A program made the translations under genes and the position numbers. Under the pieces are notes generated by a model. That model did not search any database. It was not told the DNA's origin and worked only from the letters and a program-made list of their open reading frames with translations. From Lingula anatina (Eukaryota > Brachiopoda > Lingulata > Lingulida > Lingulidae), in NCBI RefSeq assembly GCF_001039355.2, contig NW_019775812.1:146061-194846 (forward strand): a stretch of DNA of 48,786 bases, read 5' to 3'. This document shows positions 12,737 through 23,215 of the stretch, one piece after another (position 1 is the stretch's first letter; each line of letters starts with the position of its first letter).

Positions 12737-12771
12737 CTTTCTTCGAATGAAAACCAGTTCTAGGATAATAT
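12737..12771 (-). other. Candidate 35-nt minus-strand exon
   Basis: On the minus strand a pyrimidine-rich acceptor ending TTTCAG precedes the segment, and the donor AAAG|GTGAGT follows. The segment resembles another candidate at 15904-15946: both contain CAGAACTGG/TAGAACTGG followed by a GTT..TC.TT..GAA pattern. No protein family is recognised and the two lengths differ out of frame, so they could be non-coding RNA exons, diverged repeats or chance. Confidence 0.2.
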
Positions 12772-13214
12772 CTGAAATTAGAAAAGAAATATATGGAAGT
12801 TATACTTTTTTTTGATAAGAATTCTGAAGTACTTTTGTATATATATATATATATATCAACCAAATATAAGTGAACAACAATTGGTTCATATCATGACTGA
12901 AATGTATTTTTTACCATTTAATTTCATCTTAGTATTCTAGCAATGCTATAACCGTAATGACATTTAACCAAGTGCACACTAATGGGAGAAAATACACTAA
13001 GTACTTTATAATATTATGTAAATTTGCCTTAAATGTCACATGATTTGTATTAACATCACATGCCCTTTCATTAAGTTCTTATCACATTTAATGTGGACTG
13101 GGGACATTTATAATGACTTTTCAGACAAGGAAGGGTATAACTACTATCATTTACATAGATATACCTGCAATTATGGGATGAGTGAAATATGGGAATTATC
13201 ATATATGTTAGGTA

Positions 13215-13217
<3 letters not shown>

Positions 13218-13254
<37 letters not shown>
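13218..13254. repeat. (GA)n microsatellite
   Basis: About 18 uninterrupted GA units. Confidence 0.95.
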
Positions 13255-13256
<2 letters not shown>

Positions 13257-13661
13257 TCAGTGCTTTTGTGTGCACTTAATTCAAAACATCTCAAACTTAA
13301 AATGTCCACCCCTATAGTGAAAAGACTTGTAAAATATAATTTTTTATCCCAAATTTAAGGCACGTTTGTTTCCTTAATTGCTAATTACAAGAAACTACCA
13401 CATTTAAGGTGCTTTTCTAAACAGGGCAAACAGGTGGTGTGGTATTTTACATGCAGTTCTCCTGCAGAACAAAGACCTTTACAATACCAGTCATAGCAAA
13501 TTAAAACATTAAATCACACTTTGCACTGTACAGGATGAATGCCAACACCCCTAAAACTCATTAAACTTATATTTTCACCTTTGTTTCAACTTTTGGTTTT
13601 TAGATTAATTTTACCCCCAGAGGCTCTATATGGGGCATGTCCACACTGGGAGTGAGTCTAT

Positions 13662-13919
13662 GGCCGCATTCACAACCAAAGTTGATCCGCAGTCTTACAG
13701 ATCAACTTTTTTTTTAATGCTCCCTATTTTTTTGAATGCTCCCTATTAAGACAGTTTGTTGCGCCACAGAAGCAAACATTCTGATTGCTCTCTTACTAGT
13801 ACTACCACATTACTATAGCTAATACTGCCATTAAAGAGAGCTGACATTTCTTAGTGGATAATTAGCTGCATTTTAACCAAAATTTATCTGCAGATCAACT
13901 AGTAAGTATGAATGTGGCC
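13662..13919. mobile_element. Degenerate TIR element (MITE)
   Basis: Left end GGCCGCATTCACA and right end (read inward) GGCCACATTCATA are matched. A second matched block, AGTTGATCYGCAG, follows at the same distance in each arm. The middle is AT-rich without an open frame. No clear target duplication beyond AT. The GCATTCACA core also appears in the TIR of the element at 30221-30349, so the two may be related. Confidence 0.55.
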
Positions 13920-16480
13920 ATTGACTGCAAATGAATCTGACACACCAATGAGTTGTAAATAATATCCAGGCACTAACTCTGATAAAATGTACATATTTCC
14001 TATTTATAGAAATAGTAATTGTCTGCCATTATCACAATAATAACCCCTTTACAACCTTGATTTCCTACAGTCTGATGCAGACATCCAAAAGCTAATTAAG
14101 ACAATTTATAAACGAGACTTTTCTTAATTAGAGATATCCCCAAGCACACAACAAATGTTACTTCAGAAACCTGGGAACAAAGGGATCAGAGGCGTATATC
14201 AATTGACTTTGTAGAGGCAATAAATAACAGAGGAAACAACAAAAGCAATAAGTAAATCAAATCAATAAATCCAATTAAAGGTTAACACACAACATCTAAC
14301 ATAAAAGCATGATCAATGGCAGTTGGAGACTACTCCGTAAGGGAGCTACCAAACTGATGTTTATTCATACAGTAGGCAGCAAATATTGACTGGCTACTTC
14401 AATTTCTATTGTGGTTAAATTTACTAAGTTGAGAAGTTTCTCTGTGCGCACAGACTTCATTCAACAAAATGGACTTGAAGGGGAATACCTATCACATGCA
14501 CTGCATATGCAGTTTCCGGCTTTAACTGAAGAGGAGGCAAATGTACACTGAATACAGAATCCTTTATTCTCTTCAATTTCTTACTTACATACTCTCACTT
14601 CTGGTCTACTGACACAGTCATTTTTATTGAGAGTTAGAAATTGTATCTACAGTAAAAAATCCACAGAAACTGATCCCTGGATTGGAGTAAGGCACATGGG
14701 AAGAAAAAAGGGCGTTTGCTTATTTTGGCATGCCTGTGTGAAATACAAACTGTAAATAAATAATTAACGCAATTCCCATCATATCATACTGCATAACTGA
14801 TCCATGGGCAAATTGCATGCTATCTACGTGACTGCACAATGTCACCTTGGTCACATGCCTAAAATTGTCTGGAATAGGCTTCATGAAATGACTTTAGGTT
14901 TTAAGCCAGTCTAAACTTGAACAGTGGATTTTTTTTCTATTACGAATCAGAAAAATCCATGGCAGTTCATTAAAGTAAAATAAATACTGCCTGCTTTTAG
15001 AAAACACAAGCCATTTTGTCCTTGCTATAAATAGTGCAGTTATTTATAATAATCTAATAGATGGCTGTATATTCATCTTAGGTACATGTAGGCAAAAATG
15101 TTAGTGTTAAAGATAAGACCATCTTTCACTTCTGTCTTGAGGTTTATTTATTTTGTGGAAACGCGCCCCTGGAAACACACCTGACACCACCGTCACAGCT
15201 GTAGACTCTAGACTGCAAACTTGGCAGACTTCTCCACTGGTTCATGTACATACAGTAAATTAACTGATGGAGTTAAAACTTTTACCAACACCAGGTCTTA
15301 GACGCATTCTCCACTTTGACACACTTTTTAACCTCCATCCCTTTTCTCTTCCATTTTGCTTCTTCGAACAGATAAATTGAAGTTTCTTTTTCATTTAAAT
15401 CTAACAACCCCCTTTGACAACATCTAAGTCAGCATCATTGTGTAAATATATTATAATTCTGAAGACATGCCACACAATAATACAGAATTTAGGATAATAT
15501 TTCTTAGAAATATCTGACCATTCTTTTAAACGGTTTCTTGAAATAAATACACCATAGAGGTGCAGACACACCCTCCTCCCTGCATTGGGAGTGGATAGGT
15601 GGGTCTTTTAAAAACCTTAAAATAAATGGCCCATACTTGGCGAATTTGGCAAAGCACTGGCTAGTGGTCAACTGCTTCCTCTGCTCCTTGTCCAAGGCAT
15701 GACTGGTCAGTCCAGGTTGTCAATAAGGTGGACCAAACTGTCACCAAAAAACTCCTCCCTTGCACCTACTTTAAACCAGGTCCTAAATGAAAAACATTCA
15801 AACCTCTACCTGATAAAGAATGCCTTCAAATATCTATACCCACACAGACCCTTGCAATAGATACTTAAGCGTCGACAGAATACGAAGAATTGATTTATCT
15901 TACCATTCTTTCCAACGATAACCAGTTCTGAGCTATAAATATCTTTCTGTGAACTGGGCGATTCACTTCACGCGGTGCTCTATTTAACAACTATCAATAC
16001 TTCACCAACCCATACAGCATTGCTCCCAAGCTGATATCACCTTTATTTACCACTTTATCTTTCTGCTGATCTTGGTTTATGCTCTATGCAAGTTTTCTAT
16101 ACGCTGTGGACAATTGAAATTTTGCCTGGTTGATAGTGCAACAATGTAGGGCAGTTTTGTGAATGATGGCCACTATTGTGCAAGTAAGCAAGGAATGTAA
16201 TGTTGACAAAGGACAATCTGTAACAACACAACTGAGGTGATTTTTACTGTGCATACCTCTATGTTCAGTTGTGTATAATTTCCATCTGCTTGCACATACA
16301 TGTCCATATTTAGAAGTCACGTCTCCTTGAATACTAGTTAACTGAAAGAAGCCTAACAAGTGCGTAATTGAGAAGATGATGCTTCTTTCATCTTTTTTCA
16401 TTTTCTTTCTTCTACTTTCATGAGCTTGAAACTCTAACTTGGAGACACCTATTGACCACTATCACAATAATTAACACCAG
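13920..16480. other. Non-coding stretch, no supported gene
   Basis: No recognisable coding sequence. The longest frame, minus strand 16084-16401, matches no family I know. A minus-strand exon-like segment lies at 15904-15946. Otherwise unique AT-rich sequence. Confidence 0.55.
15904..15946 (-). other. Candidate 43-nt minus-strand exon
   Basis: Bounded on the minus strand by TTCACAG| and GAATG|GTAAGA. One frame is open and reads through ELVIVGKNG, but the acceptor lacks a good pyrimidine tract and no protein is recognised. Its similarity to 12737-12771 is the main reason to list it. Confidence 0.15.
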
Positions 16481-16609
16481 GGCCCTGTAACTCGACCGAG
16501 CTCAAGCGTCTCAATTCCATAACTCGCCGATACTCGCCCCATATAATACAATGTAGCCTCTATGGGATATTGCTATTCGTAATACGCGATGATTACGAGT
16601 TACGGGGCC
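16481..16609. mobile_element. 129-bp MITE with CAG direct repeats
   Basis: Left end GGCCCTGTAACTCG and right end (inverted) GGCCCCGTAACTCG match at 13 of 14 positions. Direct CAG trinucleotides flank the element (16478-16480 and 16610-16612). The interior repeats ACTCG motifs in both orientations and is relatively CpG-rich. No coding capacity. Confidence 0.65.
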
Positions 16610-16916
16610 CAGTCCTGTTTCAATACAACTACCATGTCCTCTATTACCCTTTAATTCATGACTTCAAAAAGTTACCAGGTATCACATTATTGCACATACT
16701 AGTACTTATATGTAGTCTGTGAAGTCTGGTTCTCTGTCACAGTTATAAATTCTTATATAATTCTTATGACCCAGCATAAAGTCTGTAGTTATTTTCAGTT
16801 CACTATTTATATCCTTTTATAAAATGTCTAAGACTGCTGCATTTGGCATTAAGACTGATAGCAACAAATAAATAGTCTACTAATGTTTGAACAAACCAGG
16901 ATGTACCTCCCTCTTA

Positions 16917-16917
<1 letters not shown>

Positions 16918-16978
<61 letters not shown>
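16918..16978. repeat. poly(A) tract, about 61 nt
   Basis: Uninterrupted A run. No recognisable retroposon body immediately upstream and no duplicated flank was found. Confidence 0.9.
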
Positions 16979-16980
<2 letters not shown>

Positions 16981-17564
16981 AATCAGATGCTGAAATGCTC
17001 AGACATAACTGAAAACAAATATCCACCATTCAGTTTTTAAATTAATAAATATTGCCTATTTTAAAATCAGTGTTTTAAAGTCCAATTTACCCTAAGTATT
17101 ATTAAATTTTATTTATTTATTTATTTTTTGTTATTTCTAATATTGTTTGTTTCTTTGTTTTGAATGAATCTACTATACCAGACTGGGTCGGCAATGCATG
17201 TAGAAGAGTATCTTACATAAATAGACACAGGACAACTGTGCTTACTATGCAGTAAATCAAAGTAAAACACCCGCTTTCATTTACTAGTACACCAATGACA
17301 ACTGCAAATTAATATTAATTAATCATGAGGATTGAACATATATACTCCACAGCCACAGAATGAGTCATGCTGTAGTAGGCAATAGACAAGCCAGCTGCTA
17401 TGATGAGACCCAATAACACCAGAAATATAGACTTTGCCTTGGTTCTAAGTTAATTAGTGCTTTAAGTAAGTTCTGCAGTGACCAATCAATGATTTTACAT
17501 TTATTTATTATTGTTTGGATGGGGATGGGGAGGAATATATTCTATACTATGCATGTGTGCATGA

Positions 17565-17660
17565 AAGTGTGTGTGTGTGTATGTGTGTGTGCAGGAGTGT
17601 GTGCATGTTTGTGAGTGTGCTTGTATGTGTACCAGTGCATGTGTGCATGTGTATGTGTGG
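17565..17660. repeat. Imperfect (TG)n microsatellite
   Basis: TG-rich imperfect repeat with interspersed CATG. It generates long Cys/Val/Met open frames on + and Thr/His frames on -, none of them genes. Confidence 0.9.
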
Positions 17661-19273
17661 AGGGGACAAAAAGAACATTTATTTTCATGTAAATTTACTG
17701 TTATAACCAAATTGAATATAAACCGAATACTAGTACTGTACTGTAAATTGCCACAAACAGAATACTAGTAGTCCACATTCATTTTTGTCCAATACAATGG
17801 CTTACAGAGTGGCAGTGTGTGGATGAGATATACTAGTATTAAGACTTTCGATGAACAGATGTGAACAAGAACAGTTATAAATCATTTGACAATCATGATA
17901 CAATTTAAGCTTACACACTTAAATCTTAATGCCATTCAGTATCGCAATGTAATGGTATAAATTTGCAAATGAACCCCTGGTTTGACTAAAACTTAATATG
18001 TTCTGCTCCCTGGCTAGAACAGACATAAAACTGATAAAATTACGTCCATTAAATGAGTGACAGATAGGCTGGTTCTTAAATAGCTTGCATGTACATATAA
18101 CATTAACTTTCCAGTCCCACAAGACACAGTCCAATTCACGACCCACACCTGGTGCACAGCTAGCATAATGAGGTGGTAAAGAATAGCATTTCTACATTAT
18201 GCAGCAAACTCATGTCTTGGGCTGGTGGCTCACATATACTGCTGTGTTAAATCTTATGATAGGATCAATGCTGAGAATTAAAAGTTTCCACACTGATAGT
18301 AGAGGGTAGTAGTGTATGTGGATGTGTGTGTGTGCTTAAATTAAGGAGAAGGAATTAAATGTCAGGTTCATTTCCAGACTGACTGCAAACCTTTATAAAT
18401 ATATACTTATCCACTTGGTATGTTGACTACAATAGTGATTCCAAGGATGCGGTTATGGTGTTTATGGGGCTTTGGAGAAAAAGTGGGAGGGGTAATGTGA
18501 CTCTATAAATGACTAACTAGTACTAGTAGACTACTAGCAGTATGCTTACAGCCTTAGAATAAGAACACCCTAAAAGCACTCAGTCAAAGTACCACTAGTA
18601 AACAAATGGGAACTTCACAAGTGGGAGGAGTAGGTGTGATTTATTTGGCAGAGTAACATCAGGTGAAGTTCATCTATCTCTGTTCCAGCCACAACGAAGG
18701 CCTGCCTTGATGGTAAGATCACGAATAGCCATCAACCACAACTTTCAGTCTCAGGCACAGCTACTTGTCAACAAACCCATGTAATAAATGTATAGTATGA
18801 TCAAGATAGATCTCTGATTTAAAAAAATCTGACTTGAATATAACTAGTAAGCCTAAATGTAATGTGGCAACGCTACAGCCAGGTACTGCCAGTGCAGGGG
18901 GGGGGGGGGGGGAGAATCACCGTGGAATGAACCAAAATTTTAACGGATTCTTTTATTTAAGTTTATGAAATAAAACTTAATTTTTAAAAGAACTTTATTC
19001 CATTTTTAATTGAATATTTTGACTTGTTAATTAAATTAACATATGGCAATGACCTAGTCCTGCACAGTGCATTTAAAACGGTGACCTAATTATGTCTCTG
19101 AAATTTACGACGAGTTATGTCGTTGATCGGAAGTTGACAACTGCTGCCTGAAACTTGAAAGCCACCACCTGTGAATTGCTTCTCAAAAACTTACGCCAAC
19201 GTTGAAAAAATATTAATTTATGCATCATTTGTAGTTTCTTTGAGAGAAATTATCTTAATAAAGAGTTATTTAC

Positions 19274-19343
19274 CTTCAGATCGTTCCTTTGTGAAATAAA
19301 AATGTTGCTGTAGCGAGGTGTAGCGACAACGGACTTCATTCAT
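19274..19343 (-). other. Candidate divergent first exon (minus strand)
   Basis: From the ATG at 19343-19341 the minus strand is open to a splice donor GAAG|GTAAAT at 19274/19273. A second ATG at 19339-19337 is open in another frame and also reaches the donor. No partner exon of known family was found to the left, so this could be the 5' end of an unknown gene, a non-coding divergent transcript or chance. Confidence 0.2.
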
Positions 19344-19406
19344 CAAATATCCCACCCTGGTCACATGACCTCAAAACCCTGTCACATGATCACAGGTGCT
19401 TTCAAA

Positions 19407-19442
19407 ATGGCGGATACGTTTTACTCGAACCATGTGCATTGA
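19407..19442 (+). other. Upstream ORF before YAE1 (11 codons)
   Basis: ATG inside AAAATGGCGG opens an 11-codon frame ending in TGA at 19440-19442, 53 nt before the YAE1 start codon. It matters only if transcription begins upstream of 19407; if the motif is itself the initiator, the uORF would be absent from most mRNA. Confidence 0.35.
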
Positions 19443-19495
19443 ATCCACCTGGTTGCTATATTTTCCAGTGTTTTAGGGTGATTTTTCATCCGATC

Positions 19496-22090
19496 ATGGC
19501 TCATTCGAATCATACAGATGACATATTTGACGAAGATGCCGATGATATTCTTTTGAGCGAGAAAGAGTGGCAGAATTTGCGCAGAAACAGAGTAAAAGTA
19601 GGTAAAATTGTACTACAGCTGTGCCAGTACAATGTAACGCAAGTTGTTAATGTAAATTTGTTATATGATAATAATGATAATAACATTTTAAACAGACGCT
19701 GCGGTGTGATGGGGTCTTTCGGAAATAATACTTGTGACACAAAAGTCAAAGATGCAGTCTTTGGGTTTTGATTAGCTCTTTACAACTTTAGTATCCAATA
19801 CGATGTCATAAAATGAATCATAAAGATGTTAGAAGACTGTTCAATATCTAAACCAAATCTTGATAATGGCGAATTTCATATTATATATAAATGTCAAACA
19901 ACCTACAGTAAGACATTGTTTATTTTAAATATAATTAATTAATTTGATTTTAATAATTAAGAGCACAATGTGATTAAAGTAATAGCATAGAAAAATGTTT
20001 TCTAGGCTTGCTTGCCAAAAATACTGGAAAAAGATAATTTGAAATTGTTAAGCATGGACATCTAGGGTAAGTCAGTTTAACAGAAAACTGTGTTTTTCAG
20101 GATGGATATCGTGAGGGGTTAGAAGAAGGCAAAGAATCTCAGCTACAGAGTGGTTTTAACCAAGGCTATGAGGATGCTGTGGACATGGTTTTCCAAGTAG
20201 CAAAGTTAAGAGGATCTTTGTGGTATGTTCCATTTATTTCACATTCTATACGTTTGTATTAGTACCAGCCACATGCCAAATGCCAGTGAAAGTGAAGCTG
20301 TACCAGTGGAATTTTGTACTTTATATATATTCAAAAGTGAGCACTGTCTCTGATAGCTGTGGCCTATAGGTCCGATAGACTTAAAGTTCTTGGAACAGAC
20401 TGAAGTAGAGAAAATTTCTGATTTTTTCAAAGCAAGAGAATAAGACAATGGATGACCTAGTGTAATACCATTGGGCTTACTAAGAATTGACAATTTTCAC
20501 ATAAGAGAAAAAAAATCTCATACTGGACTTAGCAAGAAATAAAGCAACAATCTGATGTATTGCAGTGGGTGTCATTTCTCTCTAATGGTGAAATGAGTGT
20601 CGCTGCAGGCTTGCAATTGGTTTTGCAAATGATTCTTATTTGACTTTGAAATATACTAGAATGCCTTTGATATATTAGTGCCAGTAGTGAGGAAATCTGT
20701 ATTTTTATGTCTCTATCTGTAATAAACCAAGTCCTAAGCAAAGTATTTGGTTTGTGGTTACAACTCATGCAGTTCTTAATTAGTTTTTAATACTAAACAC
20801 AATGAAATAATATTATGATTAAGCAAAAATGTTCATTAGCTTGGTTGTTGGATAAATATCTCAGACACAAGCCTAAAATTTTCCGTACTGTTAACTTACG
20901 GCCAACCTGGTCGAAGGCCTTCATCAGACTGGCGTGAGTAGTTGTTCACACTCACTGACCGCTAGGTGGTATAGCGGCCAGGACCCTCTTATAAATGTCA
21001 GGTAGATCAACCCCCCCGTCCCTATTCATGGGTGGCTGGTGTCGGCTGATGTTGATAGCCTCTCATATTTTTCGAGGGATGTCGGATGATTCAGATTCAA
21101 GAATCTTAGTTGAATTCCAATCGATACTGTGGCAGTCTGATGAAGGCCTTCGACCAGGTTGGCAGTAAGCTAACGGTACGGAAAATTTTAGGCTTGTGTC
21201 TGAGAATTTTCATATTTAATATTATGATTACATAGCAGGCAATAAATAAAAAATATAAATATATACAAATTGTATATATGATAATTTTAAAACCATATGA
21301 TATAAATTATCATAATTTATTCAGAACAACATTTATTTATCATTTAATACTAGGTTTTCTAACTTTGTAAGATGTAGGTGACAAATATAACTTACAATGT
21401 TACATAAGTTACTTTTTGGTTATTAATTCATATTATATCTTTGTTGTAACACGATGTCATGGCTTCTAATTTCCCAGTGCACTGATTTCCTACACCATGC
21501 TCCAGGGAGGGGAGGAAACCCCACACATTCAGGACACAGAGAGGATGGCTGCTGCTAAGTCTTTACTTGAAGAAGTCACAGAACTAGAGAGAGAAGTCAA
21601 AGAAAATCTCAGAACACTTACTTCAGCTGATTGTAGGCAATCTGGGCATGATAATGATATTATAACAGAGACCTGTCCTAAAGAATCTGATTTAGTTATT
21701 GATTTAGAAATGAGAACTGTGGGTGAAAATACTGACTTTGAGAAAAAACACAAAGTTACTTCTGGAAGCTCTGGAAAAGAGCTACTTCAGACAAATATTG
21801 TGAATAAACCTGAAGAAGATAATGAAATTAACATACACTGTCAATCTTGTGATTGTGACATCAGTCGAAATACTGACTGTTGCAGGGACCAAAATAGCAG
21901 TAGCAGCGGTGCCTGTGATTGTAGACATAAAAAAGACAAATTGAAACCAGCAATAGTGTCTGCAGTCTCAGACAGCAGCAGTTTATCCACCTCAGTAGAC
22001 CGTGAAGGTATCCAAGTACCTAGTTTACATTATTTGCATGCTGAGGTGCTCAGACTTGAGGAAACTTTGATGAACTTAATGGGAAAATGA
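19496..22090 (+). CDS. YAE1: YAE1 domain-containing protein (Fe-S adaptor for ABCE1)
   Basis: Three exons, 278 codons plus stop: 19496-19597, 20101-20222 and 21478-22090. Junctions are AAA|GTAGGT, TTTCAG|GAT, TG|GTATGT and TTCCCAG|TG, and the frame is continuous. Residues 8-25 hold an acidic FDEDADD segment and a conserved EW (Trp25). Residues 36-57 form the diagnostic deca-GX3 repeat: Gly at 36, 40, 44, 52 and 56, with GFNQGY at its end. LRGSL then leads into ALIS, as in vertebrate YAE1. The long Ser/Asp/Cys-containing tail ends in a Leu-rich helix-like stretch. In the known family, YAE1 pairs with LTO1 and links the cytosolic Fe-S targeting machinery to ABCE1, needed for ribosome recycling. 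The protein is somewhat longer than vertebrate forms. The start at 19496 is chosen because homology begins just after it; the in-frame upstream ATG at 19439 is less likely. Intron 2 contains a foldback element. Confidence 0.93.
20858..21206. mobile_element. Foldback/TIR element in YAE1 intron 2
   Basis: Two arms of about 70 bp (20859-20931 and 21134-21205) are inverted copies at high identity, beginning CTCAGACACAAGCC and running inward to the CTTCATCAGACT region. They flank about 200 bp of unrelated sequence. No target duplication was found. There is no coding capacity. It could be a MITE, a foldback element or remnant terminal repeats of a larger element such as a Penelope-like one. Confidence 0.7.
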
Positions 22091-22430
22091 TGGCCATGAA
22101 TATTTAGCAATTTATATTGTGTTTATCTGAAGCTCTTTGGCCTTTATTAGGAATTTGTGCAAAAGAGAGTTTGTGTATCTAGTCTAAGGAATTGAAAGTA
22201 TACACAATTATGGAGAAAACTGGGAATTAACTGAACGATATTAGGAAAAAGATAAGAAATGAAAATAAGAAAATGAATTTAGTTAAGAGGGTGTAGTACA
22301 TTGAGGTATAAAGAAATAATAGTATATACAGGCAGTGAAAATCTTGTGCTTTGTAAGCTGGAAGTAGATAAACTGTTTATATATTGTCAATACATGAAAG
22401 TCAGTTTTATTATTCAACTTGTTTATGACT

Positions 22431-22436
22431 AATAAA
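22431..22436 (+). terminator. Probable YAE1 polyadenylation signal
   Basis: AATAAA about 340 nt after the YAE1 stop codon, followed within 30 nt by TGTTTA-rich text. It is the first canonical signal downstream of the coding sequence, giving a 3' UTR of roughly 360 nt. Confidence 0.6.
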
Positions 22437-23184
22437 TTTAATGATGTTTACTGTCATGAATTGTTTATTATTACTTCAAAGGTTTTCCATGATATGGCCG
22501 TTTGTTACATCCAATAATTATATGTAGAAAATTTGCTAAAATTTAGATAGTCATTGATTCAGAAATCATTGCATTATTCGATATTAAGTTCACGTTAACA
22601 TCAAGACAAATTGAGAAATGCTGAAATATATGGTTACACCATTGTGACAGTAAAAAAAGCAAAAAAGTAGACTTACCATGAAAGAAGTGATATTGTAGCT
22701 AGGTGAATCAAGATATAGACATATAATTAAATCATTGATAAGATCCTCCTTTGAACATGTGATACTGAGATGAAAGGATGCCTTGTGGATGAAAGCACAC
22801 GCAATGCCATTGTGTTTTATGCCATGACACACTACTATACTTAATGGTTGGCAGCACACGACACTGAGTATAATTTGCTAGTTGTCTTTGTTAATCTCTC
22901 TGTTTAACTAATGATATATTGAGGTAACTAGGTCAAACAAACTAGAATTAATAGAGCACATGCACAGTAAGTGATACACTGAAGAAAAGCTGACTATATG
23001 TATGCCAAAGAAATAAAGGGGGGGGGGGGGGGGCTTTGAAACCCATTAATTTCAAAATTGAATGCTCCTGGGGTTTTGGATTTCACATTACAAAGATCTA
23101 CATCAAGAAAATTTAATGTTATGTCTTTTTTCATTAGATCCATTTATAAAAAATTAAGAATGTTTAAATACTAAATGTTTCTAC

Positions 23185-23215
<31 letters not shown>

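Larger units (their letters stand above)
11673..13661. other. Non-coding stretch with one exon-like segment
   Basis: No gene supported. It holds poly(G)-rich sequence (about 12589-12612), an (AT)n run (about 12838-12856), a (GA)n microsatellite (13218-13254) and TACTAGTA at 12005. A minus-strand segment at 12737-12771 has good splice-site lookalikes and is listed separately. Confidence 0.55.
16613..19273. other. Non-coding stretch, no supported gene
   Basis: No gene found. It holds a 61-base poly(A) tract, a TG-rich microsatellite (about 17565-17660), a poly(G) run (about 18897-18912), and the densest cluster of TACTAGTA palindromes in the window (16697, 17282, 17728, 17763, 17831, 18521). 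Confidence 0.55.
19100..19495. promoter_or_regulatory. Probable bidirectional promoter and 5' UTR of YAE1
   Basis: The region just upstream of the YAE1 start carries two CACATGA boxes (GGTCACATGACC at about 19359-19370; GTCACATGATCAC at about 19381-19393) and AAAATGGCGG (19404-19413), a good match to the YY1-type element often found at animal transcription starts. On the minus strand an exon-like segment ends in GAAG|GTAAAT at 19274, as expected of a divergent transcript. Promoter activity is inferred from motif content and position; there is no TATA box at a fitting distance. Confidence 0.5.

Noticed and set aside
19510-19749. 79-codon minus-strand frame
   Set aside because: Antisense of YAE1 exon 1 and intron 1.
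21134-21182. CTGATGAAGGCC in the foldback arm, resembling a hammerhead ribozyme core
   Set aside because: The required GAAA after stem II is absent (AGTAA instead) and the stem II pairing would be weak.
22590-22859. 89-codon minus-strand frame next to a CATG|GTAAGT donor-like site
   Set aside because: No known protein and no matching acceptor of quality; TMEM198 already ends properly at 28334.
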